64,000 nt of DNA from Sphingosinicella humi (GTDB lineage Bacteria > Pseudomonadota > Alphaproteobacteria > Sphingomonadales > Sphingomonadaceae), in the NCBI RefSeq assembly GCF_003129465.1, contig NZ_QFFF01000001.1, positions 1,535,501-1,599,500 of the forward strand. The letters run 5' to 3'. The translations under genes were made by a program, and so were the position numbers. A model generated the notes under the pieces. The model searched no databases. It was given only the letters and a program-made list of their open reading frames with translations, and had not been told where the DNA came from. Positions 49,145 to 58,381 of the stretch are shown here, piece after piece; position 1 is the stretch's first letter, and each line of letters begins with the position of its first letter.

Positions 49145-51294
49145 CACCGCCGGCTGACCTCGAGGAAGACCGAGCGAGGCTCGCCCGGGAAGTGGCCGGT
49201 GCGGGCGATAAAGCCCGAGGCGGCGTAGGTCTTGTCGAAGATGTTGTCGGCACGCAGGAGAGCGCGCCACGGGCCGGTTTCGTAGATGATCGACGCGTCG
49301 AAAATCATGTAGGGTTTGACGCGCTGGCCATCGATGCTGAGCCGCTCGGAGACATAGTCTCCGCCCAGCGCCAGGGCGAGACCGAGTTCCGGAAACTGGT
49401 AGCGGGTCCAGAAGCCTAGCTTGTGCTCGGGCGCGTTGGCGAAGCGGTCGCCGACATTATTCGCAAAGCCGCCGCCTTCGCCATTGTCCTCGGTGATGCG
49501 GGTGTCGTTATAGGCATAGGCCAGGGTCAGCACCCAGTTGCGCGTAAGGTCGGCGGCGAGGTCGAAATCGATGCCCTTGCTGGTGATCTCGCCGAACGCG
49601 ATGAGGTCGTCGATGCCGTCGCCACCGACGTCCCCTCGCGGATCGGTTTGGAGAATGTTGCGACGGCGGATGCGATAGGCCGAGAGAGTCGACTGCACCT
49701 TGCCGCTGAATAGGTCGGTCTTGACCCCGCCTTCGAAAATGTCGCCCGTCGTCGGCGCGAACGGCCCGCCGGCGAGCTCGCTTTGGGCTGAAATGCCCTG
49801 AGGCTCGAAGCTCGTTGCATATTGGCCGAAGAAGGACAGGTCCTCGCGCGCCCGGTACACGAGGCCTGCGCGCCAGGTGACTTCGCTGTCCTTGAATTCA
49901 GTCTCGCCTTCCACGTCGTTGAAACGATCGTAACGGATGCCGCCGACGGCAACGACGGGCCCGATTGTCGCCTCCTCCAGCAGATAGACGCCCTGGCGCG
50001 ACTGCTCGGTGTCAGTGATCCGGAACGGGATCTGGTCGTAGGTCGAACTGTCCGACAGACCATATTGCGGATCGATGAGACTTAAGGGGCTGGGAAGGCC
50101 CGGCGTCACCTCGGTCGTGCCGCGCAGGCTCCGGCCCTTGAAGAAGGAGTCTCCGGTGAAGCGGTCATAGCCGACGAGAATTCGGTTGGAGACCGGACCG
50201 AAGTCGGCGGACCAGATCGCGTTGGTGCCGAAGGACCAAGTCTCCTGCATCCTCACCTGATCGCGAAATTCGCGGATGGTGGCGTCGATCTCGCCGTCGC
50301 CGTCGGAATCGAACAGGCCGCGCGGCTCATGATATTGCTGTTCCTCCAGCGCGTCATTGTAACGGAGCGTCGCATCGAAGCTGAGGCTGTCCGACGGGTC
50401 GGCTTCGATGCGCGCTTGGACGACATCGGAGCGCAGATTGAGGAAGTCGGTCGGCTCGTTATGATTCCAGCGGCGGCTGGCGAGAAAGTTGCCCTCGTCG
50501 TCGGTGGGGACGCCGCGCAAGCGATTGGCATCCAGCTCCTGATCGTAGCGGGTGGCCTGGAGGATGACCTTAGCCGGCCCGAAATCATAAGCGAGGCCGC
50601 CGTCGGCGATCAGCGTCTCGCTGCCGGCGTTGAAGCGGTAGGTATCGCGATCCTCGTAGAAGAGCCCGGCGCGGCCTGTGAGGGCGCCGACCAGCGGGCC
50701 CGTGACTTCGGCGGAACCGCCATAGCGGTCGCCGGTGCCCACCACGGTCGAGACTTCGGCCGAGAAGCTGTCTTCGGGTTTCTTGGTGACATAATTGAAG
50801 AGGCCGCCCGGCGCGCCCGGCCCGTAGAGCATGCCGGCGGGCCCTTTGAGAAACTCCACCCTCTCGATGTTGAAGAGCTGCGGGACGGAAAAGCCGGCAT
50901 AGGGATCGCCGCGCAAGCCGTCGTAGAAGATCTCTTCCTGCCTGAAGCCGCGCGCGGTGACTCCGGCGTAGCTGAAGAAGGAGACGCCGGAGATGTTGCG
51001 ATAGAGGTCCTGCGCGTCGCGGGCGCCCTGATCCTCGATCAGCTGCTCGGTGATGACGGTAATGGTCTGGCTGGAGGCGAGCGGATCGGTGGGAAGCTTG
51101 CCGGTCACGATCTCGTCGACGCGGTAGAGCTTCTGCGCCCGCCCCGTGACGATGATGTCCGCCGCGCCGTTCACCGCGTCGGCGGCGGCGGCGGTTGCAG
51201 CGGCTCCAGTCGCGATATCGTCCTGGGCGTGGGCGGGAACAGCGGCAATCGCAGCCGCAATGGCGGCCAGCGAGACCGGTCGGATATACATCAA
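49141..51294 (-). CDS. TonB-dependent siderophore receptor
   Basis: The 717-residue outer-membrane protein has a signal peptide (LAAIAAAIAAVPAHA) and a TonB-box-like DIIVTGRA. A plug domain with ASSQTITVIT, QDLYRNISGV and ARGFRQEEIFYDGLRG follows, then a 22-strand barrel ending in FLEVSRRW with a C-terminal aromatic residue. VEFLKGPAGMLYGPGAPGG is typical of siderophore receptors. It imports a ferric siderophore with TonB energy. A Fur-type box lies 47 bases upstream and the PepSY reductase gene follows. Confidence 0.93.
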   Translation of the reverse strand: MMYIRPVSLAAIAAAIAAVPAHAQDDIATGAAATAAAADAVNGAADIIVTGRAQKLYRVDEIVTGKLPTDPLASSQTITVITEQLIEDQGARDAQDLYRNISGVSFFSYAGVTARGFRQEEIFYDGLRGDPYAGFSVPQLFNIERVEFLKGPAGMLYGPGAPGGLFNYVTKKPEDSFSAEVSTVVGTGDRYGGSAEVTGPLVGALTGRAGLFYEDRDTYRFNAGSETLIADGGLAYDFGPAKVILQATRYDQELDANRLRGVPTDDEGNFLASRRWNHNEPTDFLNLRSDVVQARIEADPSDSLSFDATLRYNDALEEQQYHEPRGLFDSDGDGEIDATIREFRDQVRMQETWSFGTNAIWSADFGPVSNRILVGYDRFTGDSFFKGRSLRGTTEVTPGLPSPLSLIDPQYGLSDSSTYDQIPFRITDTEQSRQGVYLLEEATIGPVVAVGGIRYDRFNDVEGETEFKDSEVTWRAGLVYRAREDLSFFGQYATSFEPQGISAQSELAGGPFAPTTGDIFEGGVKTDLFSGKVQSTLSAYRIRRRNILQTDPRGDVGGDGIDDLIAFGEITSKGIDFDLAADLTRNWVLTLAYAYNDTRITEDNGEGGGFANNVGDRFANAPEHKLGFWTRYQFPELGLALALGGDYVSERLSIDGQRVKPYMIFDASIIYETGPWRALLRADNIFDKTYAASGFIARTGHFPGEPRSVFLEVSRRW

Positions 51295-51340
51295 TGAACC
51301 CCTTATTTGCGCTTTTGCGTCTGCCTCCCGTTATTGCAGA

Positions 51341-51355
51341 TGAGACTAATTCGCA
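51341..51355 (-). promoter_or_regulatory. Fur box upstream of the siderophore receptor
   Basis: On the receptor's strand, TGCGAATTAGTCTCA matches the 7-1-7 Fur consensus TGAGAATNATTCTCA at all but two of its defined positions, with an interrupted outer palindrome (TTGC...GCAA). It lies about 47 bases before the receptor start, so Fur should repress the receptor/reductase pair when iron is plentiful. Confidence 0.7.
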
Positions 51356-51396
51356 ATAGCTCTTCCACGAGCGCCTCGTCTTGGCCGGAAGAAGGG

Positions 51397-52743
51397 CTAG
51401 CGGCGCGATAGGCGTAGCGGCAGCCCGCCTTCGGGGCGCAGGGTGACGGTGCCGATCACTCGGACGGGTCGGGCATGGACGCGCTCGAAACGCCACGCCG
51501 CGAGCCAATGGGCGAGGATGGTCAGCGCCTCGCTGGTGGCGAAGCGGGCGCCGACGCAGACCCGCGGGCCGCCGCCGAAGGGCACATATTGGAAACGGTG
51601 GAGCGCCGCCTTGCGCTCGGGGAGGAAGCGGTCGGCGTCGAAGGCGTCGGCGTCGTCCCACAGCTTCTTGTGGCGGTGGATGATCCACGGCCAGATCGAG
51701 ACGATGTCGCCTGGCGAGATGGAGGCGCCGGCGAGGGTGTCGAGGGAGAGCGCCTGGCGATCGAAGCGCGGCACCGGCGGATAGAGGCGCATCGACTCTT
51801 CGAGGATGCGGCGGAGCAGGGGGAGTTCTTCGATCAGTCCGGCTTCGTCGCCGACCGACAGTGCCGACCGAGCTTCTTCCGCCGCCTGGTCCTGCAGGTC
51901 GGGTTGTTCCGAAAGCAAGTAGATCGTCCAGGTGAGGGCGTTGGCGGTGGTCTCGTGGCCGGCGAGATAGAAGGTGGCGGCATTGTCGAGGGCGAGCGCC
52001 GCCGCCTCTTCCTCGCCGAACCGGTCGTGGAGCGCGAAGATCAGGCGGTCGAGGAAATCGCCGTCGGATCGGCCGGGCCGCTCTTCCACCAGCTCCGCAA
52101 GGGTTGAGCGGAGGAAGGCCTGCCCGCGCTGGCCGGCGCGCATCGTGGGATTCCAGCCGAGCGGAGGCAGGCGCAGCACGGCCGACAGCCGAGCCTCGGC
52201 CGCCGCCTTCAGCGCCGCCGCGATATGGGCCATGGCCGCATCCGTCTTGAGCCGTGGATCACCGCCGAACAGGGTGTCGGCGATGACGCTCATTGTGGTG
52301 GCGGTCGATTCCGCCGCCATGTCGCGGACGCCGCCATCGCCCCAGGCCGCCATCCTCGCCGTGGCGGCGCGGGCGAAGTCGGGGACGAGCGCATCGACGG
52401 CTGGCGGCGCGAAGTTGGCGGCCACGATCCGCCGCTGCTCGCGCCAAAGCTCCCCGTCGGAGCTGAGCAGCCCCCGACCGATCATCGGCGCAATCACGCG
52501 CTTGACGATGTCCGGCTTCGCATAGTTGGCGGCGTTCGCCTGGAGCACCCGCTGCACCGCGTCCGGATGCGTCACAACGTGAACGACGATGCCCAGGATG
52601 TTGCGGCGGATATGCCAATTCTCGAACATCGGCGCCGACCAGCCATAGACGGCATTGCGCGCCCGTTCGCCGAAGAAACCGCGCCAGACCGGGACCGGCG
52701 CGGGTCCGCGCGGAGGGTGCGGCGGGACGAAACGGGTCGTCAT
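51397..52743 (-). CDS. Cytochrome P450
   Basis: The 448-residue protein has the I-helix AGHETTA, the ExxR motif EESMR, and the haem-binding loop FGGGPRVCVG with Cys396. It lacks a membrane anchor, as in bacterial P450s. The I-helix threonine pair favours normal monooxygenase activity. Its substrate and electron partner are unknown (no ferredoxin gene is adjacent). It lies between a palindromic repeat and the siderophore receptor gene, from which it is separated by the Fur-box region, so coregulation is not implied. Confidence 0.92.
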   Translation of the reverse strand: MTTRFVPPHPPRGPAPVPVWRGFFGERARNAVYGWSAPMFENWHIRRNILGIVVHVVTHPDAVQRVLQANAANYAKPDIVKRVIAPMIGRGLLSSDGELWREQRRIVAANFAPPAVDALVPDFARAATARMAAWGDGGVRDMAAESTATTMSVIADTLFGGDPRLKTDAAMAHIAAALKAAAEARLSAVLRLPPLGWNPTMRAGQRGQAFLRSTLAELVEERPGRSDGDFLDRLIFALHDRFGEEEAAALALDNAATFYLAGHETTANALTWTIYLLSEQPDLQDQAAEEARSALSVGDEAGLIEELPLLRRILEESMRLYPPVPRFDRQALSLDTLAGASISPGDIVSIWPWIIHRHKKLWDDADAFDADRFLPERKAALHRFQYVPFGGGPRVCVGARFATSEALTILAHWLAAWRFERVHARPVRVIGTVTLRPEGGLPLRLSRR

Positions 52744-52755
52744 GAGACGAATCTA

Positions 52756-52862
52756 GTCATTCCGGCGGAAGCCGGAACCCAAGAACACCGAAAGGCGATG
52801 AAAAAGCCGCGCGAGTGGTTCCGGCAACCGTGTTCTTGGGTCCCGGCTTTCGCCGGGATGAC
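52756..52862. repeat. 107-base palindromic repeat element after smc
   Basis: A 32-base arm (52756-52787, GTCATTCCGGCGGAAGCCGG then ACCC...) is matched inverted at 52831-52862 with three mismatches, flanking a 43-base spacer. Each arm itself contains the hairpin-forming CCGGC-GGAA-GCCGG or a variant. It abuts the smc stop and precedes the P450 start, as REP/BIME-like elements do; it may act as terminator or mRNA stabiliser. Confidence 0.7.
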
Positions 52863-52863
52863 G

Positions 52864-55800
52864 TTATTCGGCGGCGAGGAGGCGTTCCGCTCCGCCGAGG
52901 TCGACGCTGACGAGGCGGCTGATGCCTTTTTCGACCATGGTGACGCCGAACAGGCGGTGCATGCGGCTCATCGTCACGGCGTTGTGAGTGACGATGAGGT
53001 AGCGGGTCTCGGTCTCCGCCGCCATGCGGTCGAGGAGGTCGCAGAAGCGCTCGATATTGGCGTCATCCAGTGGCGCGTCGACCTCGTCCAGCACGCAGAT
53101 GGGCGCGGGGTTGGTGAGGAAAAGGCCGAAGATGAGGGCGACCGCGGTAAGCGCCTGCTCGCCGCCTGAAAGGAGGGTGAGGGCGGAGAGGCGCTTGCCG
53201 GGCGGCTGGGCCATGATCTCCAGCCCCGCCTCCAGCGGATCGTCCGACTCGATGAGGGCGAGATGAGCCTGGCCGCCGTTGAACAGGGTGGTGAAGAGGC
53301 TCTGGAAGTGGCGGTCCACTGCCTCGAAGGCGGCGAGGAGGCGGGCGCGCCCCTCGCGGTTGAGGCTGCCGATCGAGCCGCGCAGCCGATGGATGGCAAG
53401 GCCAAGCTCCTCGCGCTCGGCCTGAGACGAGGTGCGGCCTTCCTCCAACTCGGCGAGTTCGCGCTCGGCGACGAGATTGACCGGGCCGATACGTTCGCGA
53501 TCGGCGGTGAGGCGGTCGAGGCGGGCGGACTCGGCCTGCGCTTCCTCGATGCTCCCTTCGTCGAAATCGAGCTTCTGCGGCAGGAGCGGCGGCGGGCATT
53601 CGAAGCGCTCGCCCGAGATGCGGCCCATTTCGACGCGGCGCATTTCCTGATTCTCGTGGCGGGCGACGGCGCCGGCGCGGGCCTCGCGGGCGATGGACAG
53701 GGCCTCGCCGACCTGGGCAAGCCGCGCCTCGGTCTCCCGCAACGCGTCTTCGGCGCCGCGCTCATGAGCTGCGACGGCGCGAGCGGCCTCGGCGGCCTCG
53801 GTCGATTCCGCTTCCAGTTTCTCGAGCTGCACCGCCAAGGCTTGCGGTGCGTCGGCCAGCTGCTGGGCCTCCTCTTCCGTCTCGCCGATGCGTTTCGCCA
53901 CGTCCGCCTGGCGCCGGGCGGCGTCGGCAGCGCGGGCGCGCCAGTCCTCCTGTTCCTTGCGCGCGGCTTCGGCGCGTTGCTTGTCGGCGCTGACGGCGCG
54001 GGCGTGGGTGGCGGCTTCGGCGCGCACTTCGGCGAGCGCCGCCTGCTTAGCCTCGGCGCGCGAGCGAAGCTCGGCGACACGGCGTTCGGTGGCATCGGCG
54101 TCGGGAAGAGCGGAGACGGCCTTCTCCGCCTCGGCGAAGGCGGCCCTGGCGTCCGAGAGGTCGGCGTCTGCCTGGGCCATGCGCTCGGCAAGGCCGGTAC
54201 GGCGGACCTCGAGCCGCTCTATGGCGACGTTGGCGGAGTCTTCCTCGCGCGTGGCTTCGCGAATGGCGGCGGCGGCCTCTGCCTCGGCCTTGCGCCCCGC
54301 CTCGGCGGCCGCGCGGGCGGACTGCATCTCGGCCTGGGCGCGCTCGATCTCCTGTTGAGCGTCATCGACTGTCGCTCGGGCGGCTGGGAAGGCCTTCTCG
54401 ATCTCGGCAAGACGATTGACGCGGATCAGCCGTTCGGCCGCGGCCGCGCCGACACCGGTGGCGACAAAGCCGTCCCAGCGCCGCAGCCGCCCGTCGCGTG
54501 TGACGAGACGCTGGCCGACCGCCAGAGCGATCGCGCGGTCATCCTCGTCGACCACGCCGATCTGAGCGAGGCGGCGGGCGAGGGCAGCGGGTGCCTGGAC
54601 GTGATCGGCGAGCGGCGAGGCAGCGGCGGGGAGGGCAGGGTCGTTCTTTCCAGTCTCCGCGCCGGCCCAGCGTCGGGGCGCATCGCCTTCGAGCGCCGCC
54701 TCGAGATCGTCGCCCAGCGCGGCGGCGAGCGCGCGTTCATAGCCAGGCGCAGCCTTCAGGTGATTGATGGCGCGGTCGCCGCCGGAGCTTTCGACGGCGC
54801 GGATGAGAGCCTTGGCCTCCGATTCCAGCGCCGCAAGGGCGGCCCGAGCGGAAGCGCCTTCGCTCTCGGCGGAATCGCGGGCGGTGACGGCGGCCTCGCG
54901 CTGCTCCTCGGCGGCGGCGATAGCGCTCGATGCAGAAACCAGAGCCGCCTCGGCCTGTTCGCGCCTGGCGCGGGCCGCGCGCTTGGTTTCGATTAGCGGC
55001 GCTTCATCACCGATCTGGGCCAGCTGCTCCTGGAGCCGCCCCAACTCGGCTTCGGCACGGGCGAGCTTCGTTCGCGCCGCTTCCAGGGCGACACCGGCGA
55101 CGCGGGCCTCGGCCTGCTCGGCCGCCTGCACCGCGCGGGCCTTGCCGAGCGCCGCTTCCGCCTCGCGGGCGCTGTCCTCATGCTCGACGGTGCGGACGTC
55201 GATGGTGCTGCGGCTGGCTTCAGCCTCGGCCAGGCGCTGCGCGATCGCGGCAAGCTCCTCGTCGAGGCGCGCGAGGGCTGCCTGGGCGTCATCGCCGAGC
55301 GAGGCTTCACGATTTCGGTCGGTGGCGAGCGTCGTCCGCCGCGTCTCCAGCTCGCGGATGCGGCGATCGATGCCGTCGCGCTCGGCGCGGAGCGCGGCCA
55401 GCTTGTGGCCCAGCGACGACGCCTGCTCGCGGGCGGCTTCGGCGGCCTTGCGCTTGTCGGCCAGCGCCTGGGCAGCCTCGGTCTGGTAGGCGGCGGCGGC
55501 GCGTTGGGCTTCGGCGGCCTTGTCGACGGCGGCGTTCGCCTGCTCGGCTTCCGTCTTCGCGACTTCGGCCGCCTGCGCCGCTTCGCGCCAGCGGGCGAAG
55601 ATGAGGCGGGCCTCGGCAACGCGGATCTGGTCGGTGAGCCTGCGATAGCGTTCGGCGGCCTTGGCCTGGCGCTTGAGGGCGGCGGCGCGCTGCTCCATGT
55701 CGCCAAGGAGTTCATCCAGGCGAGTCAAATTGGCTTCCGCGGCGCGCAGCTTCTGCTCGGCATCCCGGCGCCGGACGTGGAGGCCCGCGATCCCGGCCGC

Positions 55801-56304
55801 TTCCTCGAGCATCATCCGGCGCTCGGTCGGCTTGGCGGAGATGACCTGGGCGATCTTGCCCTGGCTGACGAGGGCGGGCGAGTGGGCGCCGGTGGCGGCG
55901 TCGGCGAAGAGCAGGGCCACGTCCTTGGCGCGGACGTCGCGGCCGTTGACGCGGTAGGCGGAGCCGGCGCCGCGCTCGATCCGCCGGGTGACTTCGACCT
56001 CGCCCTCGCTGGCGACGCCGAACTCGTCGGGGACTTCTCCGACAGGGCGCTCGACGAGCAGCGAGACTTCGGCGAAGTCGCGCGCCGGTCGGGCGGCGGT
56101 GCCGGCGAAGATCACGTCCTCCATGCCCGAGCCGCGCATCGACTTCGGGCTGGATTCGCCCATCACCCAGCGAATGGCTTCCAGCACGTTGGACTTGCCG
56201 CAACCATTGGGGCCGACGACGCCGGTGAGGCCGGGTTCGATGCGCAGTTCGGCGGGCTCGACAAAGCTCTTGAAGCCCGAAAGCTTGAGACGCTTTATCT
56301 TCAA
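52864..56304 (-). CDS. smc: Chromosome segregation ATPase SMC
   Basis: The 1146-residue protein has an N-terminal Walker A in GPNGCGKSN, two long coiled-coil arms (Ala/Glu/Arg-rich) separated by a hinge near residues 500-620, and a C-terminal head with signature LSGGEQ and Walker B VLDEVDAPLDD. It forms the condensin-like SMC complex that organises and separates chromosomes. It lies last in a run dciA-dsbA-dsbA-smc, only 31 bases behind the second DsbA-like gene. Confidence 0.97.
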   Translation of the reverse strand: MKIKRLKLSGFKSFVEPAELRIEPGLTGVVGPNGCGKSNVLEAIRWVMGESSPKSMRGSGMEDVIFAGTAARPARDFAEVSLLVERPVGEVPDEFGVASEGEVEVTRRIERGAGSAYRVNGRDVRAKDVALLFADAATGAHSPALVSQGKIAQVISAKPTERRMMLEEAAGIAGLHVRRRDAEQKLRAAEANLTRLDELLGDMEQRAAALKRQAKAAERYRRLTDQIRVAEARLIFARWREAAQAAEVAKTEAEQANAAVDKAAEAQRAAAAYQTEAAQALADKRKAAEAAREQASSLGHKLAALRAERDGIDRRIRELETRRTTLATDRNREASLGDDAQAALARLDEELAAIAQRLAEAEASRSTIDVRTVEHEDSAREAEAALGKARAVQAAEQAEARVAGVALEAARTKLARAEAELGRLQEQLAQIGDEAPLIETKRAARARREQAEAALVSASSAIAAAEEQREAAVTARDSAESEGASARAALAALESEAKALIRAVESSGGDRAINHLKAAPGYERALAAALGDDLEAALEGDAPRRWAGAETGKNDPALPAAASPLADHVQAPAALARRLAQIGVVDEDDRAIALAVGQRLVTRDGRLRRWDGFVATGVGAAAAERLIRVNRLAEIEKAFPAARATVDDAQQEIERAQAEMQSARAAAEAGRKAEAEAAAAIREATREEDSANVAIERLEVRRTGLAERMAQADADLSDARAAFAEAEKAVSALPDADATERRVAELRSRAEAKQAALAEVRAEAATHARAVSADKQRAEAARKEQEDWRARAADAARRQADVAKRIGETEEEAQQLADAPQALAVQLEKLEAESTEAAEAARAVAAHERGAEDALRETEARLAQVGEALSIAREARAGAVARHENQEMRRVEMGRISGERFECPPPLLPQKLDFDEGSIEEAQAESARLDRLTADRERIGPVNLVAERELAELEEGRTSSQAEREELGLAIHRLRGSIGSLNREGRARLLAAFEAVDRHFQSLFTTLFNGGQAHLALIESDDPLEAGLEIMAQPPGKRLSALTLLSGGEQALTAVALIFGLFLTNPAPICVLDEVDAPLDDANIERFCDLLDRMAAETETRYLIVTHNAVTMSRMHRLFGVTMVEKGISRLVSVDLGGAERLLAAE

Positions 56305-56334
56305 GTCCGCCCCCCGGCGCTCATTGGCCCCTGC

Positions 56335-57033
56335 TCAGCCTCCCGTCTTCAGATGCGGCTCCAGCGCCGCCCAATTGTGGACGTTCTCCAACGTCTTGCC
56401 GTTGATCATGAAGCTCGGCGTGCCCTTGATCTGGTGCTTCTCGACCGCGGTCTTGCCCATCTCGACGAGCTGCCCGATGTTCGCCTCGCTGGCGAGGCAC
56501 TGCTTGGCCTCGGCCGCCGAGACACCGGCTTTGGCGGCCGTGGCGTCCAGCCCGACCATGGACGCGAAGCGGACCAGCCGCTCGGCGGGAGGAAGCGCGT
56601 TGATCGCCTCCCGCTCCGCTTCGGTCATCGCCTGGAGCTTGCCGAACCATTGCGGTTGAGTCGTGAAATATTGGTGGGTAAGCGCGAAGAAGTCGTCCGG
56701 CCCGGCGCAGCGGCTGAGCAGGCTCGCGGTGAGGTCGGCCGGATCGCGCACGAAGTTGCGGAATTCGAAGCTGACCTTGCCGCTCTTCACATATTGCCCG
56801 AGCAGCTTCGGCATCGCTTCCTCGGCGAAGTGCGCGCAATGATCGCAGGTGAGCGAGCCATATTCGACCAGCTTTACCGGCGCGTCGGGATTGCCGACCC
56901 GGAAGCCGCCCTCCGCCGTCTGGGCAACGACCTTCGTCCAGTCCTTGACGGCCTGGGCCTCGGCGGGGGGAACGGCCGCCACCCCGAGGGGCAGCGCGGC
57001 CGCGGCGAGCAGGAGGGCAAGGGTCCGCTTCAT
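56335..57033 (-). CDS. Periplasmic DsbA-like thioredoxin-fold protein
   Basis: The 232-residue protein has a signal peptide (LALLLAAAALPLGVAA) and a DSBA/thioredoxin fold with redox pair CDHC (about 63-66), and the cis-proline loop region KGTPSFMINGK near the C-terminus. It probably oxidises or isomerises disulfides or acts as a DsbG/Com1-like reductant. It follows the related lipoprotein gene by one base, and smc follows. Confidence 0.9.
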   Translation of the reverse strand: MKRTLALLLAAAALPLGVAAVPPAEAQAVKDWTKVVAQTAEGGFRVGNPDAPVKLVEYGSLTCDHCAHFAEEAMPKLLGQYVKSGKVSFEFRNFVRDPADLTASLLSRCAGPDDFFALTHQYFTTQPQWFGKLQAMTEAEREAINALPPAERLVRFASMVGLDATAAKAGVSAAEAKQCLASEANIGQLVEMGKTAVEKHQIKGTPSFMINGKTLENVHNWAALEPHLKTGG

Positions 57034-57034
57034 A

Positions 57035-57784
57035 TCAGCCGATCGCTCCGCGGATGCGGGGCTCGATCTGGTCCCAGGTCGCGGCGCCCTCGACGACTTC
57101 CCCGTTGATCATGAAGGTGGGCGTGCCCTGTATGCCTTGGTCGGTCGCCCGCTGGCCCATGGCGACCAGCTGCTCGACCGCCTGTTTGTCTGAGACGCAG
57201 GCCTTGGCCTTCGCCTGGGGCAGGCCGCGCATCTGGAAGAAGGAATAGAGGTTGCCAGCCTCCGCGAGCGCCGGGATCTGCTGTTCGGGCGGCAGCGTCT
57301 GGAGCTGCTGGGCAGTCGCCTCCGACATGTTCTGGAAGCCCTGCATCCACTGATCCTGCGCCGCGAACACCTGATCGGTCAGCTGGAAGAAGGGGCCCGG
57401 CCCCTGGCAGCGCGCCAGCAGGGACGCCGCCATGTCGATGCCGTTCAATACGAAGTTGCGGAACTCGAAACTGACCTGGCCGCTTTTCACATATTCATTC
57501 TTGATCGCCTCGCTGGCGTCACCGGAGAAGGCGGCGCAGTGCGGGCAGGTCATCGAGGCATATTCGACCAGCTTCACCGGGGCGTCGGGATTGCCCATGA
57601 TGAAGCCGCCTTCGGGAGTCGCCGACACGACCTGGGTCCAGTCGCCGCCATTCGGCGCCGGGATCTGCTCGATCGGGCCCGAATCGGCCGCCGTCGCCAC
57701 ATTGGCCGTGTCGCCGCCCTCGCTGCCGCAGCCTGCGAGCAGCAAGGTGAGTGTCGCGGTGGCGGTGGTGATCAATGCCTTCAT
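57035..57784 (-). CDS. DsbA-like thioredoxin-fold lipoprotein
   Basis: The 249-residue protein has a lipoprotein signal with the lipobox LLAGC (about residue 19), a short linker, and a thioredoxin fold with CPHC (VEYASMTCPHCAAF) and the cis-proline loop QGTPTFMINGE. It is clearly paralogous to the next gene (shared GGFIMGNPDAPVKLVEY pattern). It would sit anchored at the periplasmic membrane. Four bases separate it from the dciA stop, making an operon. Confidence 0.9.
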   Translation of the reverse strand: MKALITTATATLTLLLAGCGSEGGDTANVATAADSGPIEQIPAPNGGDWTQVVSATPEGGFIMGNPDAPVKLVEYASMTCPHCAAFSGDASEAIKNEYVKSGQVSFEFRNFVLNGIDMAASLLARCQGPGPFFQLTDQVFAAQDQWMQGFQNMSEATAQQLQTLPPEQQIPALAEAGNLYSFFQMRGLPQAKAKACVSDKQAVEQLVAMGQRATDQGIQGTPTFMINGEVVEGAATWDQIEPRIRGAIG

Positions 57785-57788
57785 CTAT

Positions 57789-58367
57789 CTACCTCGTCAG
57801 TTTGCCGACGACCGGAATCGTCATCATGTCGGGGGATGCGTTTTGCCCTTCGCTTGGCGAAAGCCCGCGCGCAAGCGATTCGAGAACCGCGCGGAGTTCG
57901 GGATCGGCGACCTCGCGGAGCGAGTCGCCGAGGCTGGCGGGGATCGGCTTCAGCGACGGCGGCGCGATCCGCGGCTTGGCCCTGGTCATCTTGACGATGC
58001 CCTGGCGGAAGACGACGCGCTCGACGGCCGGATAGCCGAAGAAGCGATTGACCCGTTCGACGATGACCGGCGCGACATGCTGCATCATCGGCGCATGGGC
58101 ACCTTCGACGGTGAGGGTCAGCACCCCGTCCGACTTCCGGCCGGGCGGGAATTTGATCGATTCTGGGGAGGAGACGCCGGCGTAGCGCTCGCCGACGATC
58201 TCGCGCCAACGGCTCACGATCGACGACTGCACGAAACCGAAACGACGGAAAGCCGCGCGCCCCACCTCGGGCAGCAGGTCCGAAACGGCGCGCGGGCGCA
58301 TGGCGCGCCTCGGCTCCCCCTGCTGTTTTTTCGAACGCGGACCCGATTTCACCATCCGCGCCAGCAT
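57789..58367 (-). CDS. dciA: DciA-like DnaB loader (DUF721)
   Basis: The 192-residue basic protein has the DUF721 core (VSDLLPEVGRAAFRRFG, then SRWREIVGERYA and GVLTLTVEGAHAPMMQHVAP). DciA loads the replicative helicase in bacteria lacking DnaC. A basic N-terminal tail and a disordered C-terminal part flank the core. The first gene of the dsbA-dsbA-smc run, it starts at ATG 58367 or 58355 and diverges from mutY with only 14 bases between. Confidence 0.85.
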   Translation of the reverse strand: MLARMVKSGPRSKKQQGEPRRAMRPRAVSDLLPEVGRAAFRRFGFVQSSIVSRWREIVGERYAGVSSPESIKFPPGRKSDGVLTLTVEGAHAPMMQHVAPVIVERVNRFFGYPAVERVVFRQGIVKMTRAKPRIAPPSLKPIPASLGDSLREVADPELRAVLESLARGLSPSEGQNASPDMMTIPVVGKLTR

Positions 58368-58381
58368 GGCATAGGCGGGCC

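Noticed and set aside
53263-54996. 577-codon plus-strand frame inside smc
   Set aside because: It is a mirror of the Ala/Glu/Arg coiled-coil codons of smc and has no recognised domain.
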